DNA of 64,000 nt from Crossiella sp. S99.2 (GCF_023094165.1 NZ_JALMDK010000004.1:62001-126000); one strand, 5' to 3'. Shown: positions 8,685-16,831, counted from the stretch's first letter. Made by a program: numbers and translations. The notes: generated from the sequence alone by a model not told the origin.

Positions 8685-9614
8685 TCACAACAGGGTGAGT
8701 TGTTCCTGGTCGACCGCGGCCGCGGTGGGGGCGCCTTCGGGCAGGCTGCCTTCCGGCCACACCGCACCCTCATCGCCCGGCACCCCGGTCAGCGTCCGGC
8801 CGCGGCGGTCCAGACCATGGCGTCGCAACAGCGGTGCCAATCGTTCGGCGAGCCAGGTCCGGTAGCGCTTGTCGGCGTAGCTGCCGCGACCGTAGATCCG
8901 GCGGTAGCCCGCGACCCGATCGGGGTGTTCCCTGGCCAGCCAGCGCAGGAACCACTCGCGGGCGCCGGGGCGCAGGTGCAGGGCCAGCACCGTGACACCG
9001 CTGGCGCCGGCGGCGGCGATCTGACGTAACAACTCGTCCAGGTGCTCGGTGCTGTCGGTGAGCCAGGGCAGCACCGGGGCGACGAACACGCCGCAGGGCA
9101 GGCCGGCGTCGGCGAGCCGGCGCACCAGGTCCAGGCGGGCCTGCGGACTCGGGGTGCCGGGTTCCAGGCTGCGTTGCAGGTCGCGGTCGAGCAGGGCGAG
9201 GGAAACTCCCAGCCCGACCGGGATCTGGGTGGCGGCCTCGGCGAGCAGGGGGATGTCGCGGGCCAGCACGGTGCCCTTGGTCAGGATGGACAGCGGGGTG
9301 CCGGAGTCGGCCAGCGCGCGGATGATGCCGGGCATCAACTGGTACCGGCCCTCGGCCCGCTGGTACGGATCGGTGTTGGTGCCCATCGCGACGTGCTCGC
9401 GCGCCCACTTCGGCCCGCGGACCTGTTTGGCCAGCACCTCGGCCGCGTTGACCTTGACGATCACCTGGGTGTCGAAGTCCCGTCCGGCGTCCAGGTCGAG
9501 GTAGGTGTGCGAGTTGCGGGCGAAGCAGTAGGTGCAGGCGTGCGCGCAGCCGCGGTAGGGGTTGACCGTCCAGCCGAAGGGCATGCTGGATGCGGCGGGC
9601 ACCCGGTTGAGCAC
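8685..9614 (-). CDS. Rv2578c-type radical SAM protein, apparently missing its N-terminus
   Basis: From GTG 9614 the 309-aa product carries the radical SAM cluster motif CAHACTYC (Cys23, Cys27, Cys30), followed by FARNSHTYLDLDAGRDFDTQ. That is the signature of the spore-photoproduct-lyase-like Rv2578c family. The reading frame upstream of this start still encodes family-like sequence (TWGFAGVTFHEVRAKS), but an in-frame TGA lies about 30 codons upstream and no start codon falls between. Homologues have roughly 50-60 more N-terminal residues. Either the gene is 5'-truncated or the shorter form is functional. The Fe-S and SAM core is intact. The natural substrate of this family is not established. 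Confidence 0.75.
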   Translation of the reverse strand: MLNRVPAASSMPFGWTVNPYRGCAHACTYCFARNSHTYLDLDAGRDFDTQVIVKVNAAEVLAKQVRGPKWAREHVAMGTNTDPYQRAEGRYQLMPGIIRALADSGTPLSILTKGTVLARDIPLLAEAATQIPVGLGVSLALLDRDLQRSLEPGTPSPQARLDLVRRLADAGLPCGVFVAPVLPWLTDSTEHLDELLRQIAAAGASGVTVLALHLRPGAREWFLRWLAREHPDRVAGYRRIYGRGSYADKRYRTWLAERLAPLLRRHGLDRRGRTLTGVPGDEGAVWPEGSLPEGAPTAAAVDQEQLTLL

Positions 9615-9782
9615 CGACTTGGCGCGGACCTCGTGGAAGGTGACGCCGGCGAACCCCCAGGTCTGCCAACCTCCGACACTGTAGCAGTGGCCTCACCGGG
9701 ACCTGCCAAGACACGGCCGGGGTCTGACCTGGCCGTTTGAGCCGGACCGGTCAAACCCCGGGAACGCTGGATCGGCGACCGA

Positions 9783-10355
9783 TCAGCCGCTGCGCTCAGC
9801 CAGTGGCGTGATCGCGGAAGGACCAGAGAAGTCCTCTGGTACCGCGTCCATCAGCACCTCATTGCACACCTGACCCAGCCAGTGACCCGAATGGCGTCGG
9901 GTTCCGATGCGACGGAATCCGGCCTTCTCGTAAGCCTTGATCGCGCTGGTGTTCGGTTCGAGCACCATCAGGTGTACGCACCGCAGTGCCGTGACGTGGA
10001 ATGCCCAGTCCAGCGTCAGCCGCGTGGCCTCAGCACCGATCCCCCGACCACGGTTCGCGCTGTCACCGATAAGGATGAAGAACTCAGCGGTCCGTACCGC
10101 GTGGTCGACCAGCAGGACGGACGTTCCGACCGGCACCGGCTTGTCCCCGGTGACGTCGTAAATCATGAAGCGGGTGGAGTGCCCGGTGCCGCGCATCTGG
10201 ATGTTGAAGCCCTCGGTGCGGCCTTCCAGGGATTCCGGGTTCTGTCGTCCCATTCCGAGCATCACGCGGGGGTCCTGCTCCCACCGCCAAATGTCTTCGA
10301 CCTGGTCAGCCCTTTGCGGGCCGAGTCCACAGGTCGCGTTCTTGATCCAGATCAC
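9783..10355 (-). CDS. GNAT acetyltransferase of the lasso peptide cluster
   Basis: The 190-aa GNAT protein has the acetyl-CoA loop NRGRGIGAEA at residues 101-110 and the closing NTSAIKAYEKAGFRRIG block. It is the last gene of the precursor-cyclase-protease operon, 10 bases after the RRE-protease stop. In albusnodin-type clusters a GNAT enzyme acetylates the Lys in the EDK segment of the lasso peptide and is needed for production (established for albusnodin). The precursor here also carries EDKR, so Lys acetylation of residue 44 of the precursor is the likely job. GTG 10355 is the only nearby start. A self-immunity or unrelated acetyltransferase role is the alternative. Confidence 0.8.
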   Translation of the reverse strand: MIWIKNATCGLGPQRADQVEDIWRWEQDPRVMLGMGRQNPESLEGRTEGFNIQMRGTGHSTRFMIYDVTGDKPVPVGTSVLLVDHAVRTAEFFILIGDSANRGRGIGAEATRLTLDWAFHVTALRCVHLMVLEPNTSAIKAYEKAGFRRIGTRRHSGHWLGQVCNEVLMDAVPEDFSGPSAITPLAERSG

Positions 10356-10365
10356 GGGTTCGGCG

Positions 10366-11124
10366 CTAATGGTGATCGTCTCCCTTGTGCGGGTGCTTGG
10401 TGATCGTGAGGAGTGGCGCGAAGCGCGCTGTTGATGGCGGCTCAGCCACCGCGTGCCCGTTGCTCGTTCGCACCCATGCGTGAAGTCGTACCGGATCGGC
10501 GGCGACTCCGTGGCACCAGGTCACCCAGCAGCGGGAAGCGCTGAGCAGGAACACCACAGCGGCGGATTCTTCCAGGCACGCGACACGTCCAGGAAACAGA
10601 TTTGCGACGCGGCGAACTGCCGCGACTGCACGATGAGCTTGTGCCGGGGTTGCAGGCCGGTCAGCGCGCCGAACGCACCACCGCAGCACGCTGACCAGCC
10701 GGTGCATGTCAGCACCGCGACGGCCGAAATGCCGGACGGCGAAGACCAGCAGAATTGCCACGGCGGCAACCAGCCGAGCGCGGAGCCGGGCACGCGGCAG
10801 CGGCCCGAGGCCCGCCAGCACTTCCTGGGTTCCCCAGCTCGGCACCCAGGGCTTCCCGGCTACGGGTGGACTCCATGGCTCGGCCTCGGCTGTCTGCACC
10901 AGTAGCCCAGCGGCCGTGAGCTGTTCGCACAGCAACGCACCATCGGCGGGGAGCAGCGTCTGACAGGTAGTGGTATCGCCACTGCTGGCGAGGTCGGTCC
11001 ACCAGCTTGCGGCCGGTCCAACCAGGATGAGCAGTCGGCCGGTGCGGTAGTTGACCAACGCGGTTGCGGGACCCAGTTCACAGGCGACCACGTAGCGGGG
11101 CGCGGAGTAGAAGGTCATGATCAC
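10366..11124 (-). CDS. Lasso peptide B protein: fused RRE (B1) and leader protease (B2)
   Basis: The 252-aa protein has a PqqD-like first part (residues 1-80), the RiPP recognition element that binds the leader. The second part is the transglutaminase-like leader peptidase, with RVACLEESAAVVFLLS (catalytic Cys183) and HAWVRTSNGHAV (catalytic His215). In most actinobacterial lasso clusters B1 and B2 are separate genes; here they are one chain. The GTG start overlaps the cyclase stop by 4 bases (GTGA); ATG 11118 is an alternative. It cuts the leader after the conserved Thr region of the precursor so the cyclase can form the ring. Confidence 0.88.
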   Translation of the reverse strand: MIMTFYSAPRYVVACELGPATALVNYRTGRLLILVGPAASWWTDLASSGDTTTCQTLLPADGALLCEQLTAAGLLVQTAEAEPWSPPVAGKPWVPSWGTQEVLAGLGPLPRARLRARLVAAVAILLVFAVRHFGRRGADMHRLVSVLRWCVRRADRPATPAQAHRAVAAVRRVANLFPGRVACLEESAAVVFLLSASRCWVTWCHGVAADPVRLHAWVRTSNGHAVAEPPSTARFAPLLTITKHPHKGDDHH

Positions 11125-12938
11125 TCATTCCCCGGCGCGGCATCGGTCCACTTCACTGCTGGCGCGGTGTCCAGCGCCAGCAACCACGCCTCCGCTGAGA
11201 CGACAGGATCGACGCAGGCGTTTGCGACCGGCAGACCAGCCGCTGCCTGTGCGAGGGTTTGCCGCAGACGGTCAGGCGCGACAAGGCCCCGGTCAGCCAA
11301 TCGGCCGTCTACCAAGTCCAACAGGGTGGACTGGGCCGCCCGCAGGCCAGCGAAGTGATCCGCATTGAAGCAGCCCTTCGTCAGTCGCCCGGCCAGCTTG
11401 CCTGGCAGCAGGTCCCCTAGCGCGTCGCGCAACAGGGGCTTGTACTCGGCTGGCCCCGGGCGCCCTTCGAGATCGAGGGACAGGCAGGCGTTGATAACCC
11501 GGGAGTCGACGAACGGGTTGTGCAGCGGGATTCCGTAGCTCTCGGCCAGCTGTGCATCGGCGCGGGCGGTACGGCCGACCTCGGCCATCACGTCGGCGAC
11601 GTACCCGGGAGTGATCGGACCGCTTGTTGCAGGCGCGGTGCGCTCTGCGGCTTCGCGTGCCAGCCGCGACGCCATTGCTCGCGTGTCCTTCGTGGCCCAC
11701 GCAGGGACAGGGAGTTGCGGATACCAGGACACTCCGCCGTTGTTCGCTTTCGCCGGGAGCCCGCCCGCGAGCACTCCCGCCACCCGGTGGAGCGCCTGAC
11801 GTGGGTCGGAGCGAGCGGTACCGAACGCACCGTTGAGCAGCGGTCCGACCTTCCATCGGCGTACCCGCGCCCACCTCACCGCGTCGCGGTACATGCGCGG
11901 GATCTTCCCTGCTCGCACCAGGTCGGCAAGGAAGACCGGCGGAGTGCACAGTAGGGCGTCTCCGCCGTCGCCGGTGAAGTGGCAATCGGAGCCGAACGCC
12001 TCTTGCATCCAACGGAGTTGAGCAGCGAACCGGGAGTGGGCGATGGTCGACGGGGCGGGTTCGTCCGTGATCGGGACGTTCTCCAACCGCCCATACGGAG
12101 CGTGCTTCTCGTCCAGGGGGAACAGGTGGTGCTCGATCCCCGGCCGGTTCGCCGCGACGCGCGCGTAGTCCATGTCTCCGCCGCTGGTGATCCCCTTCGG
12201 GTGGACCGTGACCCCCCTGATGGTGAGGTCCGGTTGCAGTTGTTCGGCTGCGAGGAGACACAGCGCGGTGGAGTCGAACCCGCCGGACAGGTCGGCGGTT
12301 GGCATGGCAGAGCTGTTGAGCCGGACCGCGACAGCAGACGCCAGTTCGGTCCGGAGGTCCACAGTCCGGGCGGTCGGTGTGGGCGTCCACACTCGTTGGC
12401 AGACTGGCGCACCACGGCGAGGCAGAAACAGGCGGTGCCCGGCAGGTATGTGCCGGATGTCGGCGAACATGGAACGGCCGTCGGTGAGCGGCGTGATCCC
12501 GGGCGCAACCAGATAGACGGCCATTCGGTCCCAGTCGATTCGCTGACCGGTCAGCGCGGCCAGTGCGCGGGAACTTGATGCCCACATCGCGCCACCGTCG
12601 CGTTCAAGCACGTAGATCGGACAGGCTCCGCCGAGGTCGGTCCAGATCGTTGTGCCGCTGCTCGTCAGCTCGACCACGGTGTACGACCCCGGCCAGGCGT
12701 AAGCGACGTCGTCAGGAACCCCGTTCGCCACCAGGGAATGAAGCTCTGCCTCGGTGTTTCCGCAGGGGCCGAAAATCGCCACCTGCCGGACCTGGTCTCT
12801 CGCCGTCTGCTCTTCGTCAACGAACCACGGGCCGACCGACCAGAGGTTTTCCTTCTCCCGCAGCGGGAAATGCGCGCCGACTGGCAGGACCAGGGCGTCA
12901 GTCGGCCCGCTGAAACCACCAAACCAGTACATGAACAC
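11121..12938 (-). CDS. Lasso peptide cyclase (asparagine synthetase-like)
   Basis: The 605-aa protein has the ATP-pyrophosphatase motif SGGFDST at residues 218-224 and a DGGDALL motif near residue 325. It lacks the N-terminal catalytic Cys of glutamine-hydrolysing asparagine synthetases, as expected for lasso cyclases. It adenylates the ring Asp/Glu side chain of the precursor and lets the new N-terminal Gly attack, closing the macrolactam. GTG 12938 and ATG 12932 are both possible starts. The gene lies 55 bases downstream of the precursor stop, after a strong hairpin, and overlaps the B gene. It is the longest gene in the operon. Confidence 0.9.
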   Translation of the reverse strand: MFMYWFGGFSGPTDALVLPVGAHFPLREKENLWSVGPWFVDEEQTARDQVRQVAIFGPCGNTEAELHSLVANGVPDDVAYAWPGSYTVVELTSSGTTIWTDLGGACPIYVLERDGGAMWASSSRALAALTGQRIDWDRMAVYLVAPGITPLTDGRSMFADIRHIPAGHRLFLPRRGAPVCQRVWTPTPTARTVDLRTELASAVAVRLNSSAMPTADLSGGFDSTALCLLAAEQLQPDLTIRGVTVHPKGITSGGDMDYARVAANRPGIEHHLFPLDEKHAPYGRLENVPITDEPAPSTIAHSRFAAQLRWMQEAFGSDCHFTGDGGDALLCTPPVFLADLVRAGKIPRMYRDAVRWARVRRWKVGPLLNGAFGTARSDPRQALHRVAGVLAGGLPAKANNGGVSWYPQLPVPAWATKDTRAMASRLAREAAERTAPATSGPITPGYVADVMAEVGRTARADAQLAESYGIPLHNPFVDSRVINACLSLDLEGRPGPAEYKPLLRDALGDLLPGKLAGRLTKGCFNADHFAGLRAAQSTLLDLVDGRLADRGLVAPDRLRQTLAQAAAGLPVANACVDPVVSAEAWLLALDTAPAVKWTDAAPGNE

Positions 12939-12956
12939 CCCAACTCAGCAAGAGGA

Positions 12957-12982
12957 GGGTGCCCGCCCCCAGACGGGCACCC
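12957..12982. terminator. Hairpin between lasso precursor and cyclase genes
   Basis: GGGTGCCCG (12957-12965) and CGGGCACCC (12974-12982) form a perfect 9-bp stem with an 8-base loop, starting 11 bases after the precursor stop. No U-tract follows, so it is more likely an attenuator or mRNA-stabilising element that raises precursor levels over enzyme levels, as in other lasso operons, than a full terminator. Confidence 0.65.
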
Positions 12983-12993
12983 GCCACGGACGG

Positions 12994-13143
12994 CTACTGG
13001 TAGAAGTAGCGCTTGTCCTCCGGGCCGCTCTGCGGCTGACCGCCAAGGGTGAGGTCTGCGACGTCACCCAGGTCGATCAGGAGGACAGTCGGCGCGGCCT
13101 GCTCGTTCGGTGGCCTCTGCGGTTCGGTGGAGTGGGTGTCCAT
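12994..13143 (-). CDS. Lasso peptide precursor (A gene), 49 aa
   Basis: This 49-codon gene starts ATG at 13143, seven bases after an AAGGAGA ribosome site, and ends TAG. The leader contains TVLLIDLGDVADLTL, with Thr32 at position -2 of the likely cleavage site. The core is GGQPQSGPEDKRYFYQ (residues 34-49). With Gly34 as residue 1, Glu42 is position 9 and would close a 9-membered ring; Asp43 is position 10. If cleavage is one residue later (Gly35), Glu/Asp fall at 8/9 and Lys at 10, matching the albusnodin layout as I remember it. Lys44 is the expected acetylation site. The aromatic C-terminus YFYQ would thread or plug the ring. Confidence 0.88.
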   Translation of the reverse strand: MDTHSTEPQRPPNEQAAPTVLLIDLGDVADLTLGGQPQSGPEDKRYFYQ

Positions 13144-13203
13144 GGCGCTCTCCTTATCTCGTAACCGGATCGCGCCTTGGTGGCGCGTTCCGAAACTTCG
13201 GGG

Positions 13204-13262
13204 CTTGCCGCCCGGGTTCGTCCGGCCGGCCGGAGGCAGGCCGGACGAACCCGGGCGGCAAG
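13204..13262. repeat. Perfect 24-bp-arm palindrome; copy 1 of a dispersed palindromic element
   Basis: Arms at 13204-13227 and 13239-13262 are exact reverse complements, with loop GGCCGGAGGCA. The inner 49 bp (13209-13257) match a second palindrome at 18487-18535 except for one compensated arm position and one loop base. The copy sits between the prim-pol gene end and the lasso precursor start, so it could also terminate prim-pol transcription. Confidence 0.8.
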
Positions 13263-13380
13263 TTGAGCTGTAACCGCGGCCGGGCGGCGGTTCGCTGCTG
13301 GGGGCAGTTCCCCGCCGCCCGGCGGGAAGGCCCGTCCAGCCGGGGCCGGTGTGGCTGAACGGGCGAAGATCAGGGGGAGT

Positions 13381-14028
13381 TCACTTCGTGATGGGCTGGC
13401 GGTTCTTCCACGCGCGCAACCCCTTCGCACGCATAGCCCCGGCCAAGCCTTCGCGGATGGTGTTCGCGTCGGCGAGCTGGCCCTGCATCACTTCCGGGCT
13501 GACCAACCAGTGCGCGTTGACTCCGTGCGCGCGTGTCGGCGGGACAGGAACCCAACTGCTGGACGGCAGCAGTGCGAGATCGCCCGGATTCTGCCGTGCG
13601 CCAGGGTCCACCAGGGTGCCGGGCTGCACGAAGAAGAACGTCCGCCCGGCCCACGGGCTGAACAAGACGGGGCCGCACCTCTCCTGCAAGGTGTCGCGCT
13701 CGAACGCCATCCGGGCAACGGGCGCGTCAACAGACAGCACGTCGAACACGTCGCCGGTCTGAAGCAGGACGGAAGGCATCACGTGCGCCTTATCGCTCCA
13801 CCAGCGGAGGATGATCTCGGCGGTGGTGGTCGCCTGCTCCTTGGCGACGGCCGGGCGAAGGCGGTCCTCGGGCTGCCCGGTCGCGGGGTTGCGGAAGCGG
13901 AAGCCATCCCATGCGGTACCCGGCAGGACCGGCCACCCGTAAGCCGCGTAGCGGAGCGCGTTCTTCAGCGCGTTTTCGATGGGGCGGCCCTCCTCGGAAC
14001 GGACTTCGGTGCCTGCCGGGGCGAGCAT
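13381..14028 (-). CDS. Prim-pol domain protein (bifunctional primase/polymerase N-terminal type)
   Basis: The 215-aa protein, from ATG 14028 with an AGAGGA ribosome site, carries ALRYAAYGWPVLPGTAW near its start, the opening of the prim-pol domain of archaeo-eukaryotic-type primases. Later come DVFDVLSVDAPVARMAFE and FFFVQPGTLVD. Stand-alone proteins of this size are common in actinomycetes and lack the helicase part of replication primases. It faces away from the XRE-TPR regulator across an iteron-bearing region. Whether it acts in DNA repair, in replication of an element, or only as a DNA-binding relic is open. Confidence 0.7.
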   Translation of the reverse strand: MLAPAGTEVRSEEGRPIENALKNALRYAAYGWPVLPGTAWDGFRFRNPATGQPEDRLRPAVAKEQATTTAEIILRWWSDKAHVMPSVLLQTGDVFDVLSVDAPVARMAFERDTLQERCGPVLFSPWAGRTFFFVQPGTLVDPGARQNPGDLALLPSSSWVPVPPTRAHGVNAHWLVSPEVMQGQLADANTIREGLAGAMRAKGLRAWKNRQPITK

Positions 14029-14212
14029 TGAATTCCTCTTCTCATTGGATTGGGAAGCCGGTGATCGGTGGCAGCGTCGGGGGGCCAAACTCCGATCACC
14101 GGCCTGCTAGGAGTCGGACCACGGAGATTCGATTCCTGGCGTGTGCCGTTTCGTCCTGCGCGGCACGTCAATCACGATGCTCCTGTTGAATTCCGGGCGG
14201 AACGGAGGATCA

Positions 14213-14274
14213 CTAGGAGGGTTCAGGTAGGTGATCAACTAGGGATCGAGCTAGGAGGAAAGCTAGGAGGAACG
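14213..14274 (+). repeat. Five tandem 12-13-bp CTAGGAGG-type iterons
   Basis: Units start at 14213, 14226, 14239, 14251 and 14263: CTAGGAGGGTTCA, GGTAGGTGATCAA, CTAGGGATCGAG, CTAGGAGGAAAG, CTAGGAGGAACG. A further CTAGGAG lies at 14107. CTAG is rare in such genomes, so the cluster stands out. The array occupies the divergent intergenic region (14029-14344) between prim-pol and the XRE-TPR regulator, about 70 bases before the latter. A multi-subunit operator or replication-type iterons are the main options. Confidence 0.7.
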
Positions 14275-14344
14275 GCGGCGAAAGTTCCGAACGACCTGGT
14301 CGCACGGCTACACTGCGGAGTCGATCGATCGCGGAGGGGAAGCC

Positions 14345-15688
14345 GTGGCAGGGGAGAAGAACGATCTTCTTGTGGGGCGGCGGCTGGCGTTGGAGCTGAC
14401 GCAAGAAGAGCTGGCGCAACGCCTAAATGACCAGCTAGAGCACCATACGGGCACGCGTGGTGCGACTGATGGTGACTACATCAGCAAGCTCGAACGGCGG
14501 GAGATCAACAAGCCGCACGCGGCTACACGGGCTGCGCTCCGGGCGGTCCTCGGCGCAGCGACAGACGCCGAACTTGGCCTTCGCGGAAGCCGCCCCCGGG
14601 GCGCTACCGTGGGAGGCAGCCCCCGGACAGTGAATGGAGGGGACGACGTGAAGCGACGCGCCTTCATGCGAGCGATGGCCGGTAGTGTCGCGGGTCTCGC
14701 CATGACCGACCCATTGGCCGTATTCGACGCCCACCAGCCGAACCCCAGCGGAAATCAGCGAGTGGACCAAGGGGACATTCGTCAGATCCTGGCGATGTCC
14801 AAGTTCTTTTCCGAGCAGGATCACCTTTTCGGTGGCAGCGCCTATGCGCAGGGTGCGCACGCTCAGCTTGCGCAGTCCGCGCAATTGCGTCACGCCAGCC
14901 TTACCGATGACCTGCGGACCGACCTGTACGCGGCACTCAGTGAACTTGCCGACACCGTGGCGGGCATCTGCTTCGACTCCGGTCACCTCCGCAAAGCCGA
15001 ACGGTGCTTCCACTTCGCCGTGGGCTGCGCGACGGAAGGCGGAGACTGGCCGATGCGAGCGAAAGCGTTGTCCGGCTTGGCAAATCTCGCTGTACACGAG
15101 AAGAAGCCCGAGGCTCTCACCTACGCCGAGTCAGCACTTGTGCGACTCGACCTCATGCCGCCGGTCGTCCGCTCAATGATCCACTCCCGGCATGCTCGGG
15201 CGCTCGGTGCCATGGGGCAACAGCGGGAAGTCGACTGCATTGCGGCCATACGTCGAGCCGAAGACGTGTTCGAGGTCGGCACCGGCGATGAACCCGAGTG
15301 GGCGCGGTACTACGACGTGTCACGGCTTCGGCGCGACTGTGGACGAGCGCGCCTCGGCCTGGCCTTGCAGGGCGGGGAATACGCGGAGGTCCGGGTGCAG
15401 CTTGCTGCGTCCATTGCGAGCTTCCCGGACGGGCACTCGCGCGGTAAGACCCTGGCAATGGCCAACCTGGCCGCACTCACGATGGCACGCGAGGACCCGC
15501 GCGAGGCCGTGCTACTCGGCAACCAGGTTCTGAACTCGGCGAGTAGCGTCCGGTCCGTCCGTGTGTTCCAGGCGCTTGAACAGCTCCGTGACGCAGGCGT
15601 ACCGCATGCACGTCACGGCGAGGTCCGGGAACTCAACATGCGGATCACCGAGCTGTTGCCGACGCCACGGGACGGCCGACGCGGCTAG
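14345..15688 (+). CDS. XRE-family regulator with TPR-like domain
   Basis: The 447-aa protein has an N-terminal XRE helix-turn-helix (LLVGRRLALELTQEELAQRL, then DYISKLERREI). A linker contains KRRAFMRAMAGSVAGLAM, and a long helical TPR-like C-terminal part follows (LSGLANLAVHEKKPEALTYAESAL). This architecture is typical of actinomycete regulators that may sense small signals or peptides. The GTG start follows GCGGAGGGGAAGCC. Iterons upstream are natural operator candidates. The KRRAFM segment is common in this family and is not an export signal. Confidence 0.8.
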   Translation: MAGEKNDLLVGRRLALELTQEELAQRLNDQLEHHTGTRGATDGDYISKLERREINKPHAATRAALRAVLGAATDAELGLRGSRPRGATVGGSPRTVNGGDDVKRRAFMRAMAGSVAGLAMTDPLAVFDAHQPNPSGNQRVDQGDIRQILAMSKFFSEQDHLFGGSAYAQGAHAQLAQSAQLRHASLTDDLRTDLYAALSELADTVAGICFDSGHLRKAERCFHFAVGCATEGGDWPMRAKALSGLANLAVHEKKPEALTYAESALVRLDLMPPVVRSMIHSRHARALGAMGQQREVDCIAAIRRAEDVFEVGTGDEPEWARYYDVSRLRRDCGRARLGLALQGGEYAEVRVQLAASIASFPDGHSRGKTLAMANLAALTMAREDPREAVLLGNQVLNSASSVRSVRVFQALEQLRDAGVPHARHGEVRELNMRITELLPTPRDGRRG

Positions 15689-16038
15689 GCGCATTCGCCG
15701 GGCGGCCGTTCATCGTCAGCAGCCGTCCGGGGTTGCACGATCCCGCCAGGCGTGTCGGTGGCCAGTTCGGGGCGGGCCGTGTGCCGCCCCGCGGTCGACG
15801 CCGGCCTGACGCGCAGGGCGGTGCAGGTGGCGCCAGGGGCGGTGTCCGCGTCGCCGAGCTGGCGGGTGCAGGGGCAGCGGTTGGCCGCCTGGACATCGTT
15901 GACCAGCTCGGCGAACCCGTTGGTAAGCGGCAGGTCAGGGTGGGCAAGGATCGTGCGGGACCCGTCAGGGTTGATCCGCAGCTCCCACGGCGCGGTGAGT
16001 TGTCGGTGAACTTCGATCAGCAGGTACTGCGCGTGCAC
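15685..16038 (-). CDS. Hypothetical small protein
   Basis: The 117-aa protein, from GTG 16038 with an ACGGAGGGGACAACC ribosome site, starts MHAQYLLIEVHRQLTAPWEL and is not recognised. A Cys pair (NRCPCTRQ) sits near residue 54. It converges with the XRE-TPR gene, the two stops overlapping by 4 bases. A 45-codon frame directly upstream overlaps its start, suggesting coupling. Confidence 0.55.
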   Translation of the reverse strand: MHAQYLLIEVHRQLTAPWELRINPDGSRTILAHPDLPLTNGFAELVNDVQAANRCPCTRQLGDADTAPGATCTALRVRPASTAGRHTARPELATDTPGGIVQPRTAADDERPPGECA

Positions 16039-16154
16039 GGTTGTCCCCTCCGTACACGTCCCGCCCGACAGTCCGTCAGCGGGACGTGCTCCTCTGGCTC
16101 ACCCTCTCCAGCCCCCCGACTGGTTGAGCCATCAACGTCTTCTGAAATTTGCAT
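16017..16154 (-). CDS. Candidate 45-aa leader-type protein
   Basis: ATG 16154 follows CAGCAAGGAGCAGG, a good ribosome site. The frame encodes MQISEDVDGSTSRGAGEGEP and on to a TGA at 16017, overlapping the start of the 117-aa gene. The first half is acidic and the second basic. No family is recognised; its main support is the ribosome site and overlap. Confidence 0.45.
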   Translation of the reverse strand: MQISEDVDGSTSRGAGEGEPEEHVPLTDCRAGRVRRGQPCTRSTC

Positions 16155-16205
16155 CCTGCTCCTTGCTGAATGCTCACGCAAGGCGCTTCGGCAGACAGCC
16201 GCACG

Positions 16206-16643
16206 TCAGCGAGACGACGGCACTTCGGTGTACACACTCTCTCGACCTGCTGCACCTGGCTCGACCCGGGCGGCCCGGACGCGGTCGGCGGAGAGGCTGA
16301 GCAGGTCCCGGATTAGTGCCCGCTCGGAGGCGGAGAGCGCCCGATAGTCGGCGACTATCTGCTCCTCCTCGGCTGAGAGCGTGGCCGCCAGATCCACGCC
16401 GCACTCCTGTGCGAACGCCCGGGAGACCTCGGGGAGCGGCGCGGGCAGTGCCTCGGCCCAGCGTTCGAGCGCAGCCAGGGAGGGCAGCTTTCCGTCCCGA
16501 GTCCGTCGCCGGGCGTTGGACAGCGCGCCACCGGCTAAGCCGTTGCGCCGCTCGATCTCGCGGACACTCTCTCCCTGGGGATGCCGCTCGCTCTTGGTGT
16601 AGCGGATGCGGAGTTCGTCCACAGGGGACAGTGGTGTGCTCAT
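16206..16643 (-). CDS. XRE-family HTH protein, possible prophage repressor
   Basis: The 145-aa protein, from ATG 16643 after GGGAGAGGCACCG, starts MSTPLSPVDELRIRYTK. It shows an HTH (VREIERRNGLAGGALSNARR, then KLPSLAALERWAEAL) and a helical C-terminal part ending in LRDLLSLSADRV-like sequence. It is transcribed away from the prophage early genes, the arrangement of a lysogeny repressor. If the left attachment site is at 16832, however, this gene lies just outside the prophage and is a host regulator. Upstream palindrome 16787-16806 is a candidate operator. Confidence 0.7.
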   Translation of the reverse strand: MSTPLSPVDELRIRYTKSERHPQGESVREIERRNGLAGGALSNARRRTRDGKLPSLAALERWAEALPAPLPEVSRAFAQECGVDLAATLSAEEEQIVADYRALSASERALIRDLLSLSADRVRAARVEPGAAGRESVYTEVPSSR

Positions 16644-16786
16644 CGGTGCCTCTCCCAGCGCGCCCGGCCCGCCGGTCGCGCTCACTTCTTGTACGGCCTG
16701 ACCCGCCGTACTGATCACGGCGATCTTGGCGCACCGGTCCAGGTGCGCGCATCGCCGCCAGGTGTCACCTCACACTATCCCGCCCT

Positions 16787-16806
16787 TGTTGCAGAAACTT
16801 GCAACA
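16787..16806. promoter_or_regulatory. Palindrome TGTTGCA-N6-TGCAACA upstream of the XRE gene
   Basis: Perfect 7-bp arms (16787-16793 and 16800-16806) in the 300-base region between the XRE gene and the prophage early genes. This is a plausible repressor operator. A TTGACA hexamer at 16832 could be a rightward -35 element, but no convincing -10 follows. Confidence 0.45.
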
Positions 16807-16831
16807 GCGGCGTGTTCACGGATTTGCGAAC

